A stretch of DNA of 56,907 nt from the NCBI RefSeq assembly GCF_020532645.1, contig NZ_JAJAUZ010000048.1, forward strand, positions 1 through 56,907. The letters run 5' to 3'. This DNA comes from Streptomyces bambusae. Its GTDB lineage: Bacteria > Actinomycetota > Actinomycetes > Streptomycetales > Streptomycetaceae. This document shows, in pieces, positions 16,336 through 25,208 of this stretch. The translations under genes were made by a program, and so were the position numbers. The notes beneath the pieces are model-generated. The model ran no database searches. It saw only the letters and a program-made list of their open reading frames with translations, and had not been told where the DNA came from. How positions within the stretch are numbered: position 1 is the first letter of the stretch; each line of letters opens with the position of its first letter.

Positions 16336-18072
16336 TCAGAGTGCTGGGTACGCGTTCTTCATCAGCTCCTGGAACTGGGCGGAGAACCACTGCCCGGCGA
16401 GCGGTGCGTTCGGAAGGGCTCCCGACATGCTGTTCCCGTTGCGTACGTTGCCCGTGTAGGTCGGGTCGCACATCCGGTCGAAGCCCTTGCCCTCGTCGTT
16501 GGGGATCTCCTTGCTCGCGCCGTCCGACTCACCCGGCGGCTTGACCCACACGTACGCGTCGATGCCGGCCGCAGGGGCCGCCTGCGGCCGCTCGCCCAGC
16601 CCTGCGCCCGACTGGTTGCACCAGTTGCCGAGGTGGATGCGCCGGTCGTACCGGCCGCCGTTGACGTACGTGTCGACGGTGGTCGAGGCGCCGGGGCCGG
16701 TGGGGCGGGCGGTGCCTCCCCAGCCGTTGCGGGAGGTGTCGATGAGCATGCCGATGTTGGGGTCGAAGCCCAGGGAGACCAGCTTGCTGCGCATACCCTG
16801 GGCGTAGGACAGCTCGTCGGTGTAGCGGTTCCAGTCGACCCACTTGGACTGGCGCACAGGGGTGCCGTTGACGGAATCGTCGATCCTGAAGTTCTCTTCC
16901 TTGAGCGCGCTGAAGTTGGCGGTGTTGACCACGAAGCCGTGCACGTGGGCGAGCGTGGAGCCCTCGGCGGTGGCGGCCTGCTTGAACATCTCGGCGGAGG
17001 CGCCGAGGTTGTCGTCCCAGCCGAGCCAGCCGTGGTGGCCGGCGTCCACGTAGTTGTAGACGTTGGGGATCGACCCGAGCTTGTTGAGCGCGTAGCCGAC
17101 GCCCTTGATGTAGTTGCCGTTGGCCTTCATCACGTCGCAGTTGGGGGTGGCCGTCGGCCGCCCGGAGACGTTGGTGACCAGGTTCGGCAGGGAGTCGATC
17201 TCGATCGCGGTGACGATCCGCAGACCCGCGTACTTGGGGTCGGCGAGGATCCTGGCGATGGGGTCGATGTACTGCGTCTTGTACTTGTCGATCTCGGTGG
17301 GGCCCAGTTCACCGTTGGAGGCGAGCGCCGAGCAGTCCCGGCCGGGCAGGTTGTAGATCACCAGCTGGACCACGAGTTCACCGCTGCCCTTCTGTGCCAG
17401 GGCCGCGTCGAGGTGGGCGCGCAGGCCCATCCTGTCGCTGGCGCCGGTGACGAGGGCGATGCGGTCGAGCCAGACGGCGGTGGGCTGGTTCGACACCCTG
17501 CTGCCGCCGGGTTCGGCGGCCGCGTGAGCAGACCACTCGGGGTTCACGTACATCTTGGCGCCGGCGTAGGGGTTGTCGACCTTGCCGCCGGAGGGCGGAG
17601 GCGTGGTCGGCGGTGTCGTCGGCGGCGTGGTGGGGGGCTGCGTCGGCTCGGTGGCACCGTTGCAGGTGACGCCGTTCAGTTTGAACGTCGCGGGGACGGT
17701 GTTGGTGCCGGTGTGCGACCCGTTGAAGCCGAAGGACGTCGAACCGCCCGTGGCCAGCGATCCGTTGTAGGACATGCTCTTCGCGGTGACCTCGGCCCCG
17801 GACTGGGTGAGGGTGGCGTTCCAGCCCTGGGTGACCTGCTGGCCGTTCGCGTAGGACCACTCCACGGTCCAGGAGGCGACCGGGTCACCGGTGTTGGTGA
17901 TGATCACGTTGGCGCCGAATCCGGTGTTCCACTGGTTGGTGATCTGGTACTCGACCTTGCAGCCCGCGGCGGCGGTGCCGGAAGTGGTGCCGAACGCCGT
18001 GGCGGTGGCGCCGGCGGCCGTGACGAGACTCAGGGCCGCCAATAAGGCGGTCCGGGGGATTGTGCGGCTCAT
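16336..18072 (-). CDS. Secreted GH6 cellobiohydrolase with N-terminal CBM2
   Basis: 578 aa from the ATG at 18072 (GAAAGG upstream). Signal peptide residues 1-36 (cleavage after TAAA); CBM2 cellulose-binding domain about 38-137, bounded by Cys38 and Cys137; a Pro/Thr linker 141-164 with PTTPP repeats; GH6 catalytic domain about 166-578. GH6 signatures are visible: VIYNLPGRDCSAL with Asp246 and TAIEIDSLPN with the probable acid Asp293. The long GH6 domain (over 400 residues) with extra loop-forming insertions resembles exo-acting Cel6B enzymes, attacking from the non-reducing end, rather than short endoglucanases. Divergent from the GH48 gene; two CebR boxes lie between. This pairing would attack cellulose from both chain ends. 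Confidence 0.93.
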   Translation of the reverse strand: MSRTIPRTALLAALSLVTAAGATATAFGTTSGTAAAGCKVEYQITNQWNTGFGANVIITNTGDPVASWTVEWSYANGQQVTQGWNATLTQSGAEVTAKSMSYNGSLATGGSTSFGFNGSHTGTNTVPATFKLNGVTCNGATEPTQPPTTPPTTPPTTPPPSGGKVDNPYAGAKMYVNPEWSAHAAAEPGGSRVSNQPTAVWLDRIALVTGASDRMGLRAHLDAALAQKGSGELVVQLVIYNLPGRDCSALASNGELGPTEIDKYKTQYIDPIARILADPKYAGLRIVTAIEIDSLPNLVTNVSGRPTATPNCDVMKANGNYIKGVGYALNKLGSIPNVYNYVDAGHHGWLGWDDNLGASAEMFKQAATAEGSTLAHVHGFVVNTANFSALKEENFRIDDSVNGTPVRQSKWVDWNRYTDELSYAQGMRSKLVSLGFDPNIGMLIDTSRNGWGGTARPTGPGASTTVDTYVNGGRYDRRIHLGNWCNQSGAGLGERPQAAPAAGIDAYVWVKPPGESDGASKEIPNDEGKGFDRMCDPTYTGNVRNGNSMSGALPNAPLAGQWFSAQFQELMKNAYPAL

Positions 18073-18336
18073 GCCATGCCTTTCGTTCAGGGCGCGCAGG
18101 TGGCAGCGCAGCCCGGCGTCGAAGGGGGACAGTGCGGGGGGAACGCGGTCCGTGACCGGGGCGAAGGCAGGAAGGAGTGACCCACTGGCCCGGGTCCTTG
18201 TAGGCAATGCCGGAGCCGTCGGGTGCACCGTCACGGGACGAGGCCTGCACCGCTCCGCCGGGCAGCGCCGACGGGGGCGGGGACGTGAATGAGCGAACAC
18301 GTGCGGCAAGGTGCGCCCTGACGGCGCGCCGACTCA

Positions 18337-18350
18337 TGGAAGCGCTCCCA
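18337..18350. promoter_or_regulatory. CebR box before the GH6-CBM2 gene
   Basis: TGGAAGCGCTCCCA matches the CebR palindrome at 13 of 14 positions. It lies 265 bases upstream of the GH6 ATG, implying a long leader or a start near the box. Confidence 0.8.
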
Positions 18351-18442
18351 CTTGGTGCGGCCCAGACCGTAGCGCCAAAGTGCGCCGAAAAAAAGAGGGA
18401 TTGAGTAAATACCTCGCTCTGCGCCCGGGACTGTTCGGCGTC

Positions 18443-18471
18443 TTGACGGCGTCCCGTCATCTCTGCACAGT
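18443..18471 (+). promoter_or_regulatory. Candidate GH48 promoter
   Basis: TTGACG (18443-18448), 17-base spacer, CACAGT (18466-18471). The CebR box starts at the last base of the -10. The GH9 gene at 33468 has the same TTGACG-to-operator spacing within one base. Confidence 0.55.
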
Positions 18472-18484
18472 GGGAGCGCTCCCA
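18471..18484. promoter_or_regulatory. CebR box before the GH48 gene
   Basis: A perfect TGGGAGCGCTCCCA palindrome 72 bases upstream of the GH48 ATG, immediately after the candidate -10. Confidence 0.9.
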
Positions 18485-18555
18485 CTCGGTTCAGAACGTG
18501 TGCGCGATCGTGTCTGTCCCTCTCCGTCTCCCGAGCCGCGAGGAGAACCATCGGC

Positions 18556-21480
18556 ATGTCGACACATCCCCCACCCGGATTCCACGGACGGCGCAGGCTG
18601 CTCGTCACGACTGCGGCGACCTTCTCCCTCTGCCTGCCCCTGGGCCTCACGGCTGCCGGCGCCGGCAGCGCCGCGGCCGCGGCCGTGCAGTGCAGCGTCG
18701 ACTACAAGACCAACGACTGGGGCTCGGGCTTCACCGCCGAGCTCACTCTCACCAACCGGTCCGCCACAGCGATCGAGGACTGGACCCTCACCTACGACCA
18801 CTCCGGCAACCAGCAGCTGACCAACGGCTGGAACGGCACCTGGACCCAGTCCGGCAAGAGTGTCCGCGTCGCGGCCCCGGGCTGGAACAGGACCGTCGCC
18901 GCCGGTGCCGCAGTCACCACCGGCGCCCAGTTCAGCTACAGCGGAACGAACGCCGCGCCCACGTCCTTCGCCGTCAACGGCACCCCGTGCACCGGAGCCC
19001 ACCAGCCCCCGGTCGCCGTCCTGACCAGCCCCACCGCTGGCGCCGTCTACACGGCGGGAACTCCCGTCCCCCTCGCCGCCACCGCCGCCGCGGCCGACGG
19101 GGCCACCATCGGCAAGGTCGAGTTCTACAGCGACACCACCCTCCTCGGCACCGACACCTCCGAGCCCTTCACCCTCTCGGCCGCCGGGCTCTCCGTCGGC
19201 TCGCACTCCCTCTACGCCAAGGCGTACGACAGCCTCGGAGCATCAGCGGAGTCGGCCCCCGTCGGCATCACCGTCGCCGCCGGGCCCGCGCTCGTCGCCG
19301 CCCCGGCGCAGCTCTCCGTACGGCGTGGGGAGAGCGCCACCTTCGACCTGAAGCTGTCCGAGCAGCCGGCCGCGAACGTCACGGTGGGCGTCGCCCGTAC
19401 CTCGGGCAACACCGACCTGTCCGCCTCACCCGCGACCCTCACCTTCACCCCGGCGGACTGGAACACCGCCCGGAAGGTGACCGTCGCCGCCGGGACCACC
19501 GGCAGCGGCACGGCCGTCTTCACCGCGACCGCCCCCGGCCACACGAAGGCCGAGGTGACGGTCGCACAGCTGGCCGCCGGCTCCACCTACGACGCCCGCT
19601 TCCTGGACCTCCACGGGAAGATCACCCATCCGGCGAACGGCTACTTCTCACCGGAGGGCATCCCCTACCACTCCGTCGAGACACTGATCGTCGAGGCCCC
19701 CGACCACGGGCACGAGACGACCTCGGAGGCGTACAGCTACCTGATCTGGCTGCAAGCGATGTACGGGAAGATCACCGGGGACTGGACCAAGTTCAACGGG
19801 GCGTGGGACACCATGGAGAAATTCATGATCCCCACCCACGCCGACCAGCCCACCACCGGCTCGTACAACGCCTCCAAGCCCGCCACCTACGCCCCCGAGC
19901 ACGACCTCCCGTCGCAGTACCCGGCACGGCTCGACGGAGGAGTCACCGCCGGCTCGGACCCGATCGCCGGCGAGTTGAAGAGCACGTACGGCACGGACGA
20001 CATCTACGGCATGCACTGGCTCCAGGACGTCGACAACGTCTACGGATACGGCAACGAGCCCGGTAAGTGCTCGGCCGGACCGGCCGCGACCGGACCCTCG
20101 TACATCAACACCTTCCAGCGCGGGCCCCAGGAATCGGTCTGGGAGACCGTTCCGCACCCCACCTGCGACAACTTCACCTTCGGGGGCAGGAACGGCTACC
20201 TCGACCTCTTCACCGGGGACTCCTCCTACGCCAGGCAGTGGAGATTCACCAACGCCCCGGACGCCGACGCACGCGCCGTCCAGGCCGCCTACTGGGCCGA
20301 CATCTGGGCCAAGGCGCAGGGCAAGGGCACCCAGGTCACCGCGACCGTCGCCAAGGCCGCCAAGATGGGTGACTACCTGCGCTACTCCATGTTCGACAAG
20401 TACTTCAAGAAGTCCGGGAACTGCGTCGGCCCGACCACCTGCCCCGCCGGCACCGGCAAGGACAGCGCGCACTACCTGATGTCCTGGTACTACGCCTGGG
20501 GCGGCGCCGCCGACCCCTCGGCCGGCTGGTCCTGGCGGATCGGCTCCAGCCACGCGCACAGCGGGTACCAGAACCCGCTGGCCGCCTACGCACTCAGCGA
20601 GTACGCCCCGCTGAAACCCAAGTCGGCGACAGGTGCCACGGACTGGGCGACCAGCCTCGACCGGCAGCTGGACTTCTACCGCTGGCTCCAGTCCGACGAG
20701 GGCGCCATCGCCGGCGGCGCCACCAACAGCTGGCAGGGCCGCTACGCACAGCCGCCGGCCGGGACCCCCACCTTCCACGGTCTCTTCTACGACGAGAAGC
20801 CCGTCTACCACGACCCCGCTTCGAACCAGTGGTTCGGATTCCAGGCATGGTCCATGGAACGGGTCGCCGAGCTCTACCGGCAGACCGGCGACGCCGTCGC
20901 CAAGACCGTGCTCGACAAGTGGGTCCGCTGGGCCCTGTCGAAGACCACGATCAACCCCGACGGCACCTACCGGATCCCCTCCACCCTCCAGTGGTCCGGC
21001 GCACCCGACACCTGGAACCCGTCCGCGCCCGGAGCCAACAAGGGACTGCACGTCACGGTCGCCGACTACACCGACGACGTGGGCGTGGCGGCCGCCTACG
21101 CCAAGACGCTGACCTACTACGCGGCCAAGTCCGGTGACGCCGAGGCCAAGAGGGTCGCCAAGGCCCTGCTCGACGGCATGTGGGCCCACCACCAGGACCC
21201 GCTGGGGCTCTCCGTCCCGGAGACCCGGACCGACTACACGCGCTTCGACGACCCCGTGTACGTCCCGGGCACGTGGAGCGGCACGATGCCGAACGGCGAC
21301 ACGGTGAACTCCTCGTCCACCTTCGCCTCGATCCGCACCTTCTACGAGGACGACCCCGCCTGGCCGAAGGTCGAGGCGTACCTGGCGGGCGGCGCGGCGC
21401 CCGTCTTCACGTACCACCGGTTCTGGGCCCAGGCGGACATCGCCCTGGCCATGGGTGCGTACGCGGAACTGCTCGAATAA
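18556..21480 (+). CDS. Secreted GH48 cellobiohydrolase with N-terminal CBM2
   Basis: 974 aa; AGGAG lies 11 bases before the ATG. Signal peptide 1-43 with a twin-arginine-containing n-region (GRRRLLV); CBM2 about 46-153; an Ig-like segment about 156-252 (PVAVLTSPTAG, VEFYSDTTLLG); a second beta-sandwich linker module about 254-348; then GH48 about 350-974, with the family start YDARFLDLHGKI and motifs EAPDHGHETTSEAYSYLIWL and NYFSPEGIPYHSVE-like. GH48 enzymes are processive and release cellobiose from reducing ends, synergising with GH6 and GH9 enzymes, both encoded nearby. CebR control is indicated by the box at 18471. The linker module is shared with the GH9 enzyme at 33468. Confidence 0.95.
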   Translation: MSTHPPPGFHGRRRLLVTTAATFSLCLPLGLTAAGAGSAAAAAVQCSVDYKTNDWGSGFTAELTLTNRSATAIEDWTLTYDHSGNQQLTNGWNGTWTQSGKSVRVAAPGWNRTVAAGAAVTTGAQFSYSGTNAAPTSFAVNGTPCTGAHQPPVAVLTSPTAGAVYTAGTPVPLAATAAAADGATIGKVEFYSDTTLLGTDTSEPFTLSAAGLSVGSHSLYAKAYDSLGASAESAPVGITVAAGPALVAAPAQLSVRRGESATFDLKLSEQPAANVTVGVARTSGNTDLSASPATLTFTPADWNTARKVTVAAGTTGSGTAVFTATAPGHTKAEVTVAQLAAGSTYDARFLDLHGKITHPANGYFSPEGIPYHSVETLIVEAPDHGHETTSEAYSYLIWLQAMYGKITGDWTKFNGAWDTMEKFMIPTHADQPTTGSYNASKPATYAPEHDLPSQYPARLDGGVTAGSDPIAGELKSTYGTDDIYGMHWLQDVDNVYGYGNEPGKCSAGPAATGPSYINTFQRGPQESVWETVPHPTCDNFTFGGRNGYLDLFTGDSSYARQWRFTNAPDADARAVQAAYWADIWAKAQGKGTQVTATVAKAAKMGDYLRYSMFDKYFKKSGNCVGPTTCPAGTGKDSAHYLMSWYYAWGGAADPSAGWSWRIGSSHAHSGYQNPLAAYALSEYAPLKPKSATGATDWATSLDRQLDFYRWLQSDEGAIAGGATNSWQGRYAQPPAGTPTFHGLFYDEKPVYHDPASNQWFGFQAWSMERVAELYRQTGDAVAKTVLDKWVRWALSKTTINPDGTYRIPSTLQWSGAPDTWNPSAPGANKGLHVTVADYTDDVGVAAAYAKTLTYYAAKSGDAEAKRVAKALLDGMWAHHQDPLGLSVPETRTDYTRFDDPVYVPGTWSGTMPNGDTVNSSSTFASIRTFYEDDPAWPKVEAYLAGGAAPVFTYHRFWAQADIALAMGAYAELLE

Positions 21481-21497
21481 CGGCCCGGCCCCGGGCG

Positions 21498-21540
21498 GCC
21501 CGGCGCGCACCGACGTCCCTGACGTCGGCACGCGCCGGGC
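21498..21540. terminator. Bidirectional hairpin between GH48 and araA
   Basis: A 10-bp outer stem (GCCCGGCGCG / CGCGCCGGGC), a 2-by-2 internal mismatch and a 7-bp inner stem (CCGACGT / ACGTCGG) with a 5-base loop. It lies between convergent stop codons. Confidence 0.8.
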
Positions 21541-21550
21541 TCCGGACGGC

Positions 21551-23062
21551 TCACAGCCCCAGTGCCAGCCGGTGGTAGGCCTGGTTCCAGCGGAGCTCGC
21601 GCCGGAACCGCTGCGGCGTGGTGGTCCCGTCGATGAGGGCGAGTTCCATGCGGAGCATCTCCGCCAGGTCGTCGAGGTGCTCGGACGTGAGGGCGGAACT
21701 GAGGACGGTGTGGTGCGGCCCGCCGGCCGTCAGCCAGGATTCGGTGGAGGTCCGCAGGTCCGGGTGGGGACGCCAGACGGCGCGGGCAACCGGCAGGAGG
21801 GGCAGTGGCTGCGGAGGGGCCACCACGTCGATGTCGTTGGCGATCAGGCGGAAGCGGTCGCCGAGGTCGGCGAGACCGACGACCACGGCCGGGCCGGGGG
21901 CTGCGTCGAACACCAGGCGCACCGGGTCCTCCCGCCCGCCGATGCCGAGGGGATGGATCTCGCAGGTGGGCCTGGCGGCCGCGAGGGTGGGGCAGACTTC
22001 GAGCATGTGCGCGCCGAGGATGAGCTCGTCGCCGGGCGTCATGTCGTAGGTGTAGTCCTCCATGAAGGAGGTGCCGCCGGGGAGGCCGGCGGCGGCAGCT
22101 TTGAGGGCGCGCAGCAGGACCGCGGTCTTCCAGTCGCCCTCTCCGCCGAAGCCGTAGCCCTGGGCCATGAGCCGCTGGACCGCGAGCCCGGGCAGCTGGC
22201 GCAGTCCGCCGAGGTCCTCGAAGTTGGTGGTGAAGGCGCCGAATCCGCCCCTTTCCAGGAAGGTGCGCAGGCCTGCTTCGATGCGGGCCGCGTACCGCAG
22301 TGAGCCGTGCCGGTCGCCGCCCGGCCGCAGTTCCGGCGCCAGGTGGTACAGGTCCCCGTACTCCTCGACGAGGGATGCCACTCGGGTGTCGTCCGCGCCG
22401 TCGACGACCTCCACCAGGTCGTTGACGCCGTAGGTGTTGACGGAGACGCCGAAGCGCAGCTGGGCCTCGACCTTGTCGCCCTCGGTGACGGCCACGTCGC
22501 GCATGTTGTCGCCGAAGCGGGCGACCTTGAGGGTGGCCAGTTCGGACCGTGCGGCCGCCGCGCGCGCCCAGACGGCGACGCGCGCGGTCGTTACCGGATC
22601 GGAGACGTGGCCCGCCACGGTCTTGCGGGGCACCCCGAGGCGGGTCTGGACGTGCCCGAACTCGCGGTCTCCGTGGGCGGCTTGGTTGAGGTTCATGAAG
22701 TCCATGTCGATGGTGTCCCAGGGCAGGGCCACGTTCGACTGGGTGTGGAGGTGCAGCAGCGGCTTGCGCAGCGCGTCCAGCCCGGCGATCCACATCTTGG
22801 CCGGCGAGAAGGTGTGCATCCAGGCGATGAGCCCGGTGCACCGGTCGTCGGCGTTCGCCTCCAGGCACGTCCGGCGGATGGCCTCGGCGTCGGTCAGGAC
22901 CGGCTTCCAGACCACGCGTGCGGGAATGCCGGAGACGTCGGTCAGCAGGGCGGCGATCTGCCGCGACTGGTCGGCGACCTGCTCGAGTGTCTTCTCCCCG
23001 TACAGGCTTTGGCTGCCGGTGAGGAACCAGATCTCCCGGTCGGTGGTCGTTGGGCTGGTCAC
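21551..23062 (-). CDS. araA: L-arabinose isomerase
   Basis: 503 aa, full family length. It converts L-arabinose to L-ribulose with a divalent metal. Recognised by the N-terminal IWFLTGSQSLYGEKTL, AWMHTFSPAKMW, and GFGGEGDWKTA segments, which are highly conserved in AraA and carry metal-binding residues. AAGGAG lies upstream of the start. It lies 67 bases downstream of araB on the same strand and is probably cotranscribed with it from the operator-bearing region at 24825-25208. The C-terminus faces the GH48 gene. Confidence 0.96.
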   Translation of the reverse strand: MTSPTTTDREIWFLTGSQSLYGEKTLEQVADQSRQIAALLTDVSGIPARVVWKPVLTDAEAIRRTCLEANADDRCTGLIAWMHTFSPAKMWIAGLDALRKPLLHLHTQSNVALPWDTIDMDFMNLNQAAHGDREFGHVQTRLGVPRKTVAGHVSDPVTTARVAVWARAAAARSELATLKVARFGDNMRDVAVTEGDKVEAQLRFGVSVNTYGVNDLVEVVDGADDTRVASLVEEYGDLYHLAPELRPGGDRHGSLRYAARIEAGLRTFLERGGFGAFTTNFEDLGGLRQLPGLAVQRLMAQGYGFGGEGDWKTAVLLRALKAAAAGLPGGTSFMEDYTYDMTPGDELILGAHMLEVCPTLAAARPTCEIHPLGIGGREDPVRLVFDAAPGPAVVVGLADLGDRFRLIANDIDVVAPPQPLPLLPVARAVWRPHPDLRTSTESWLTAGGPHHTVLSSALTSEHLDDLAEMLRMELALIDGTTTPQRFRRELRWNQAYHRLALGL

Positions 23063-23129
23063 ATGGACTCCTTGCGGTGGCGTCCCTCGATGGGGGCGGG
23101 CGGGTGTGCGGAGCGGACGGAGGGGGAGG

Positions 23130-24824
23130 TCAGAGCGCGGTGCGGGCCGTGTCGCGGATGTTCCTCAGCCGGTGCAGCAGGCCGCCGGTGCCGAAGTGGT
23201 CGTGCAGGAGGCGGTACTCGGCGAAGAGGGCGTCGTAGGCGTCGGCCCGGGAGGCGTCGGGCGTGTACACGGCCGGCAGTCGGCGGCCCATGGCGGCGGT
23301 GGCCGCGCGGACGTCGGAGTGGGCGCCGGCGGCCACCGCCGCGTGGATGGCCGACCCGAGGGCGGGGCCCTGCTCGGACGCGGCGAGGGAGACGGGGCGT
23401 CGCAGCACGTCGGAGTAGATCTGCATCAGCAGTTCGTTCTTGGCCAGTCCGCCGGCGACGATGAACTCGTGCACCGGTACGCCGCCTGCTTCCAGGGCTT
23501 CCACGATGACGCGGGTGCCGAACGCGGTGGCTTCGAGCAGTGCGCGGTAGACGTCCTCGGGGCGGGTCGCGAGGGTGAGGCCGACGATGACTCCGGAGAG
23601 GTGGTGGTCGACGAGGACCGAGCGGTTGCCGTTCAGCCAGTCGAGGGCGACCAGGCCGTGCCCGCCGACGGGCTGCCGGGCGGCTTTGCGGGTCAGCAGG
23701 GTGTGCAGGTCCTCGCCGCGGCCGTCGGCCTCGGCCAGGTAGTCCGGCGGGACGCCTTGGTCCAGCACCCAGGCGAAGATGTCGCCGACCGCGCTCTGGC
23801 CGGCCTCGTAGCCGTAGGTGCCCTCGACGATTCCGCCGGCCACCACACCGCAGATGCCGGGGACGTCGGCGAGGACGGGGGCGTTCACGACGTGGCAGGT
23901 GGAGGTCCCCATGATGGCGAGCAGTTGACCGTCCTCGACGGCCTGGGCGGCCGCGGCGGTGACATGGGCGTCGACGTTGCCGGCGGCCACGGCGATCCCG
24001 GCGGGCAGCCCCGTCCAGGCTGCTGCCTCGGTGCAGAGGGAGCCCACGCGTGAGCCGAGGGCGGCGAGGGGGAAGGCGAGCCGGGTGCGTGCGAAGTCGC
24101 CGAACCGTGGGTTCAAGGCCGCCAGGTACTCCTCGCCGGGGTACGAGCCGTCCTGGTGGATGCCCTTGTAGCCGGCGGTGCAGGCGTTGCGGGACTCGGA
24201 TCCGGTGAGCTGCCACACGATCCAGTCGGCGGCCTCGATCCACCGTGCGCAGGCTTCGTAGACGAGCGGATCCTCCTCAAGGACCTGGAGGGCCTTGGCG
24301 AACTGCCACTCTGCGGAGATCCGGCCGCCGTAGCGGGCGATCCACTTCTCGCCGCGGGCGTGGGCGAGTTCGTTGATGCGGTCGGCGTACGGCTGGGCCG
24401 CATGGTGCTTCCACAGCTTGGGCCATGCGTGCGGGCGTCCGGCGAGGTCGGTCTCGGCGAGGGGGGTCCCGTCGGCCAGTGTGGGGAGCACGGTGCAGGC
24501 GGTGAAGTCGGTGGCGATGCCGATCACCGCGGCGGGATCGATCCCGGCTGCCGCCACGGCCTCCGGGACGGCGTGGCGCAGTACGTCCCGCCAGTCCTGG
24601 GGGTGTTGCAGGGCCCAGTCCGGCGGAAGTTGCGCACCGCCGCGCGGCAGCTGCCGGTCGATGACGCCGTGCCGGTAGACGTGGACCGCCGCAGCCAGCT
24701 CCCGGCCGTCGCGGACCCGGACCACCACGGCGCGGCCCGACAGCGTGCCGAAATCGACGCCGACCGTGTACTGCTCGGGTTCCCCGGCATGCGGGAGGGG
24801 CGCGGGGTGAGGGGGTGACGTCAA
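23130..24824 (-). CDS. araB: Ribulokinase
   Basis: 564 aa from the TTG at 24824. GAAAGG lies just upstream and the family N-terminus (YTVGVDFGTLSGRAVVV) begins about 18 residues later; the frame stays open to 24986 but that extension crosses the operator at 24931-24946, so it is not used. FGGY-family kinase phosphorylating L-ribulose to L-ribulose 5-phosphate. The phosphate loop, the ATDFTACT segment, GNVDAHVTAAA and the C-terminal adenosine motif region (VAGGLAKNELLMQIYSDVL) are all intact. First gene of araBA, divergent from the arabinose-type ABC importer. Confidence 0.94.
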   Translation of the reverse strand: MTSPPHPAPLPHAGEPEQYTVGVDFGTLSGRAVVVRVRDGRELAAAVHVYRHGVIDRQLPRGGAQLPPDWALQHPQDWRDVLRHAVPEAVAAAGIDPAAVIGIATDFTACTVLPTLADGTPLAETDLAGRPHAWPKLWKHHAAQPYADRINELAHARGEKWIARYGGRISAEWQFAKALQVLEEDPLVYEACARWIEAADWIVWQLTGSESRNACTAGYKGIHQDGSYPGEEYLAALNPRFGDFARTRLAFPLAALGSRVGSLCTEAAAWTGLPAGIAVAAGNVDAHVTAAAAQAVEDGQLLAIMGTSTCHVVNAPVLADVPGICGVVAGGIVEGTYGYEAGQSAVGDIFAWVLDQGVPPDYLAEADGRGEDLHTLLTRKAARQPVGGHGLVALDWLNGNRSVLVDHHLSGVIVGLTLATRPEDVYRALLEATAFGTRVIVEALEAGGVPVHEFIVAGGLAKNELLMQIYSDVLRRPVSLAASEQGPALGSAIHAAVAAGAHSDVRAATAAMGRRLPAVYTPDASRADAYDALFAEYRLLHDHFGTGGLLHRLRNIRDTARTAL

Positions 24825-24930
24825 CGGAGTGCCTTTCGAAGGGGATGCGGGGCGGATGGCGGTGCAGCAGGCGACCGGAGGTGCCGGGCCGGTGATTGCG
24901 GCAGTCGGGAGGAGAGCCCGAGGGCACCGA

Positions 24931-24946
24931 TTGTGAGCGCTAACAA
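24931..24946. promoter_or_regulatory. LacI-family operator near araB
   Basis: TTGTGAGCGCTAACAA is a 16-bp palindrome with one asymmetric pair, 106 bases upstream of the araB TTG. It shares the AGCGCT core of the CebR box but has TTGTG/TAACAA arms instead of TGGG/CCCA. Confidence 0.82.
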
Positions 24947-25069
24947 TGCCAGGAGGCAAGACGCAGGTGCGGATCATGTGCGCCATTCCCGCGCGACGTT
25001 GGGGTCCGGATCGTCGGTGCGGACCGGTAAATGGACAGGAAATGCATGCACGGGGGTTGAGAAGCGGGC

Positions 25070-25085
25070 TTGTTAGCGCTCACAA
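25070..25085. promoter_or_regulatory. LacI-family operator near the arabinose-type importer
   Basis: TTGTTAGCGCTCACAA is the mirror image of the box at 24931. It lies 123 bases upstream of the solute-binding protein ATG, and an identical 16-mer occurs at 32459-32474 before araD. Confidence 0.85.
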
Positions 25086-25208
25086 TGCGACGGCGCCCGC
25101 CTCGGGCAACCCTTCCTGCCCACCGAGCCCCGACGCCGCCGTGCCCCCGACCCGGGCACGCACGGCCCGGGTCGGGCGCTTTCCGCACCTCCCGAAAGGA
25201 CACCCGTC

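Larger units (their letters stand above)
18073..18555. promoter_or_regulatory. GH6/GH48 divergent regulatory region
   Basis: 483 bases with no convincing gene. It carries two CebR-type boxes 134 bp apart (18337-18350 and 18471-18484), an AT-rich patch (about 18387-18412) and a promoter for the GH48 gene. The long GH6 5' leader (about 18073-18336) contains nothing else I recognise. Confidence 0.7.
24825..25208. promoter_or_regulatory. araB / sugar-importer divergent regulatory region
   Basis: 384 bases between araB (minus) and the solute-binding protein gene (plus). Two 16-bp LacI-type boxes (24931-24946, 25070-25085) lie 139 bp apart, one nearer each gene. The stretch between them (about 24960-25060) is less GC-rich than its surroundings and probably holds both promoters. 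Confidence 0.7.

Noticed and set aside
16219..18045. Long plus-strand reading frame opposite the GH6-CBM2 gene
   Set aside because: It mirrors a well-supported gene; high GC opens antisense frames, and the peptide (Gly/Arg/Val-rich, no domains) shows no family likeness.
21342..22868. 508-codon minus-strand frame overlapping araA and the GH48 3' end
   Set aside because: Shadow of araA in another frame; the araA product is full length and fully recognisable.
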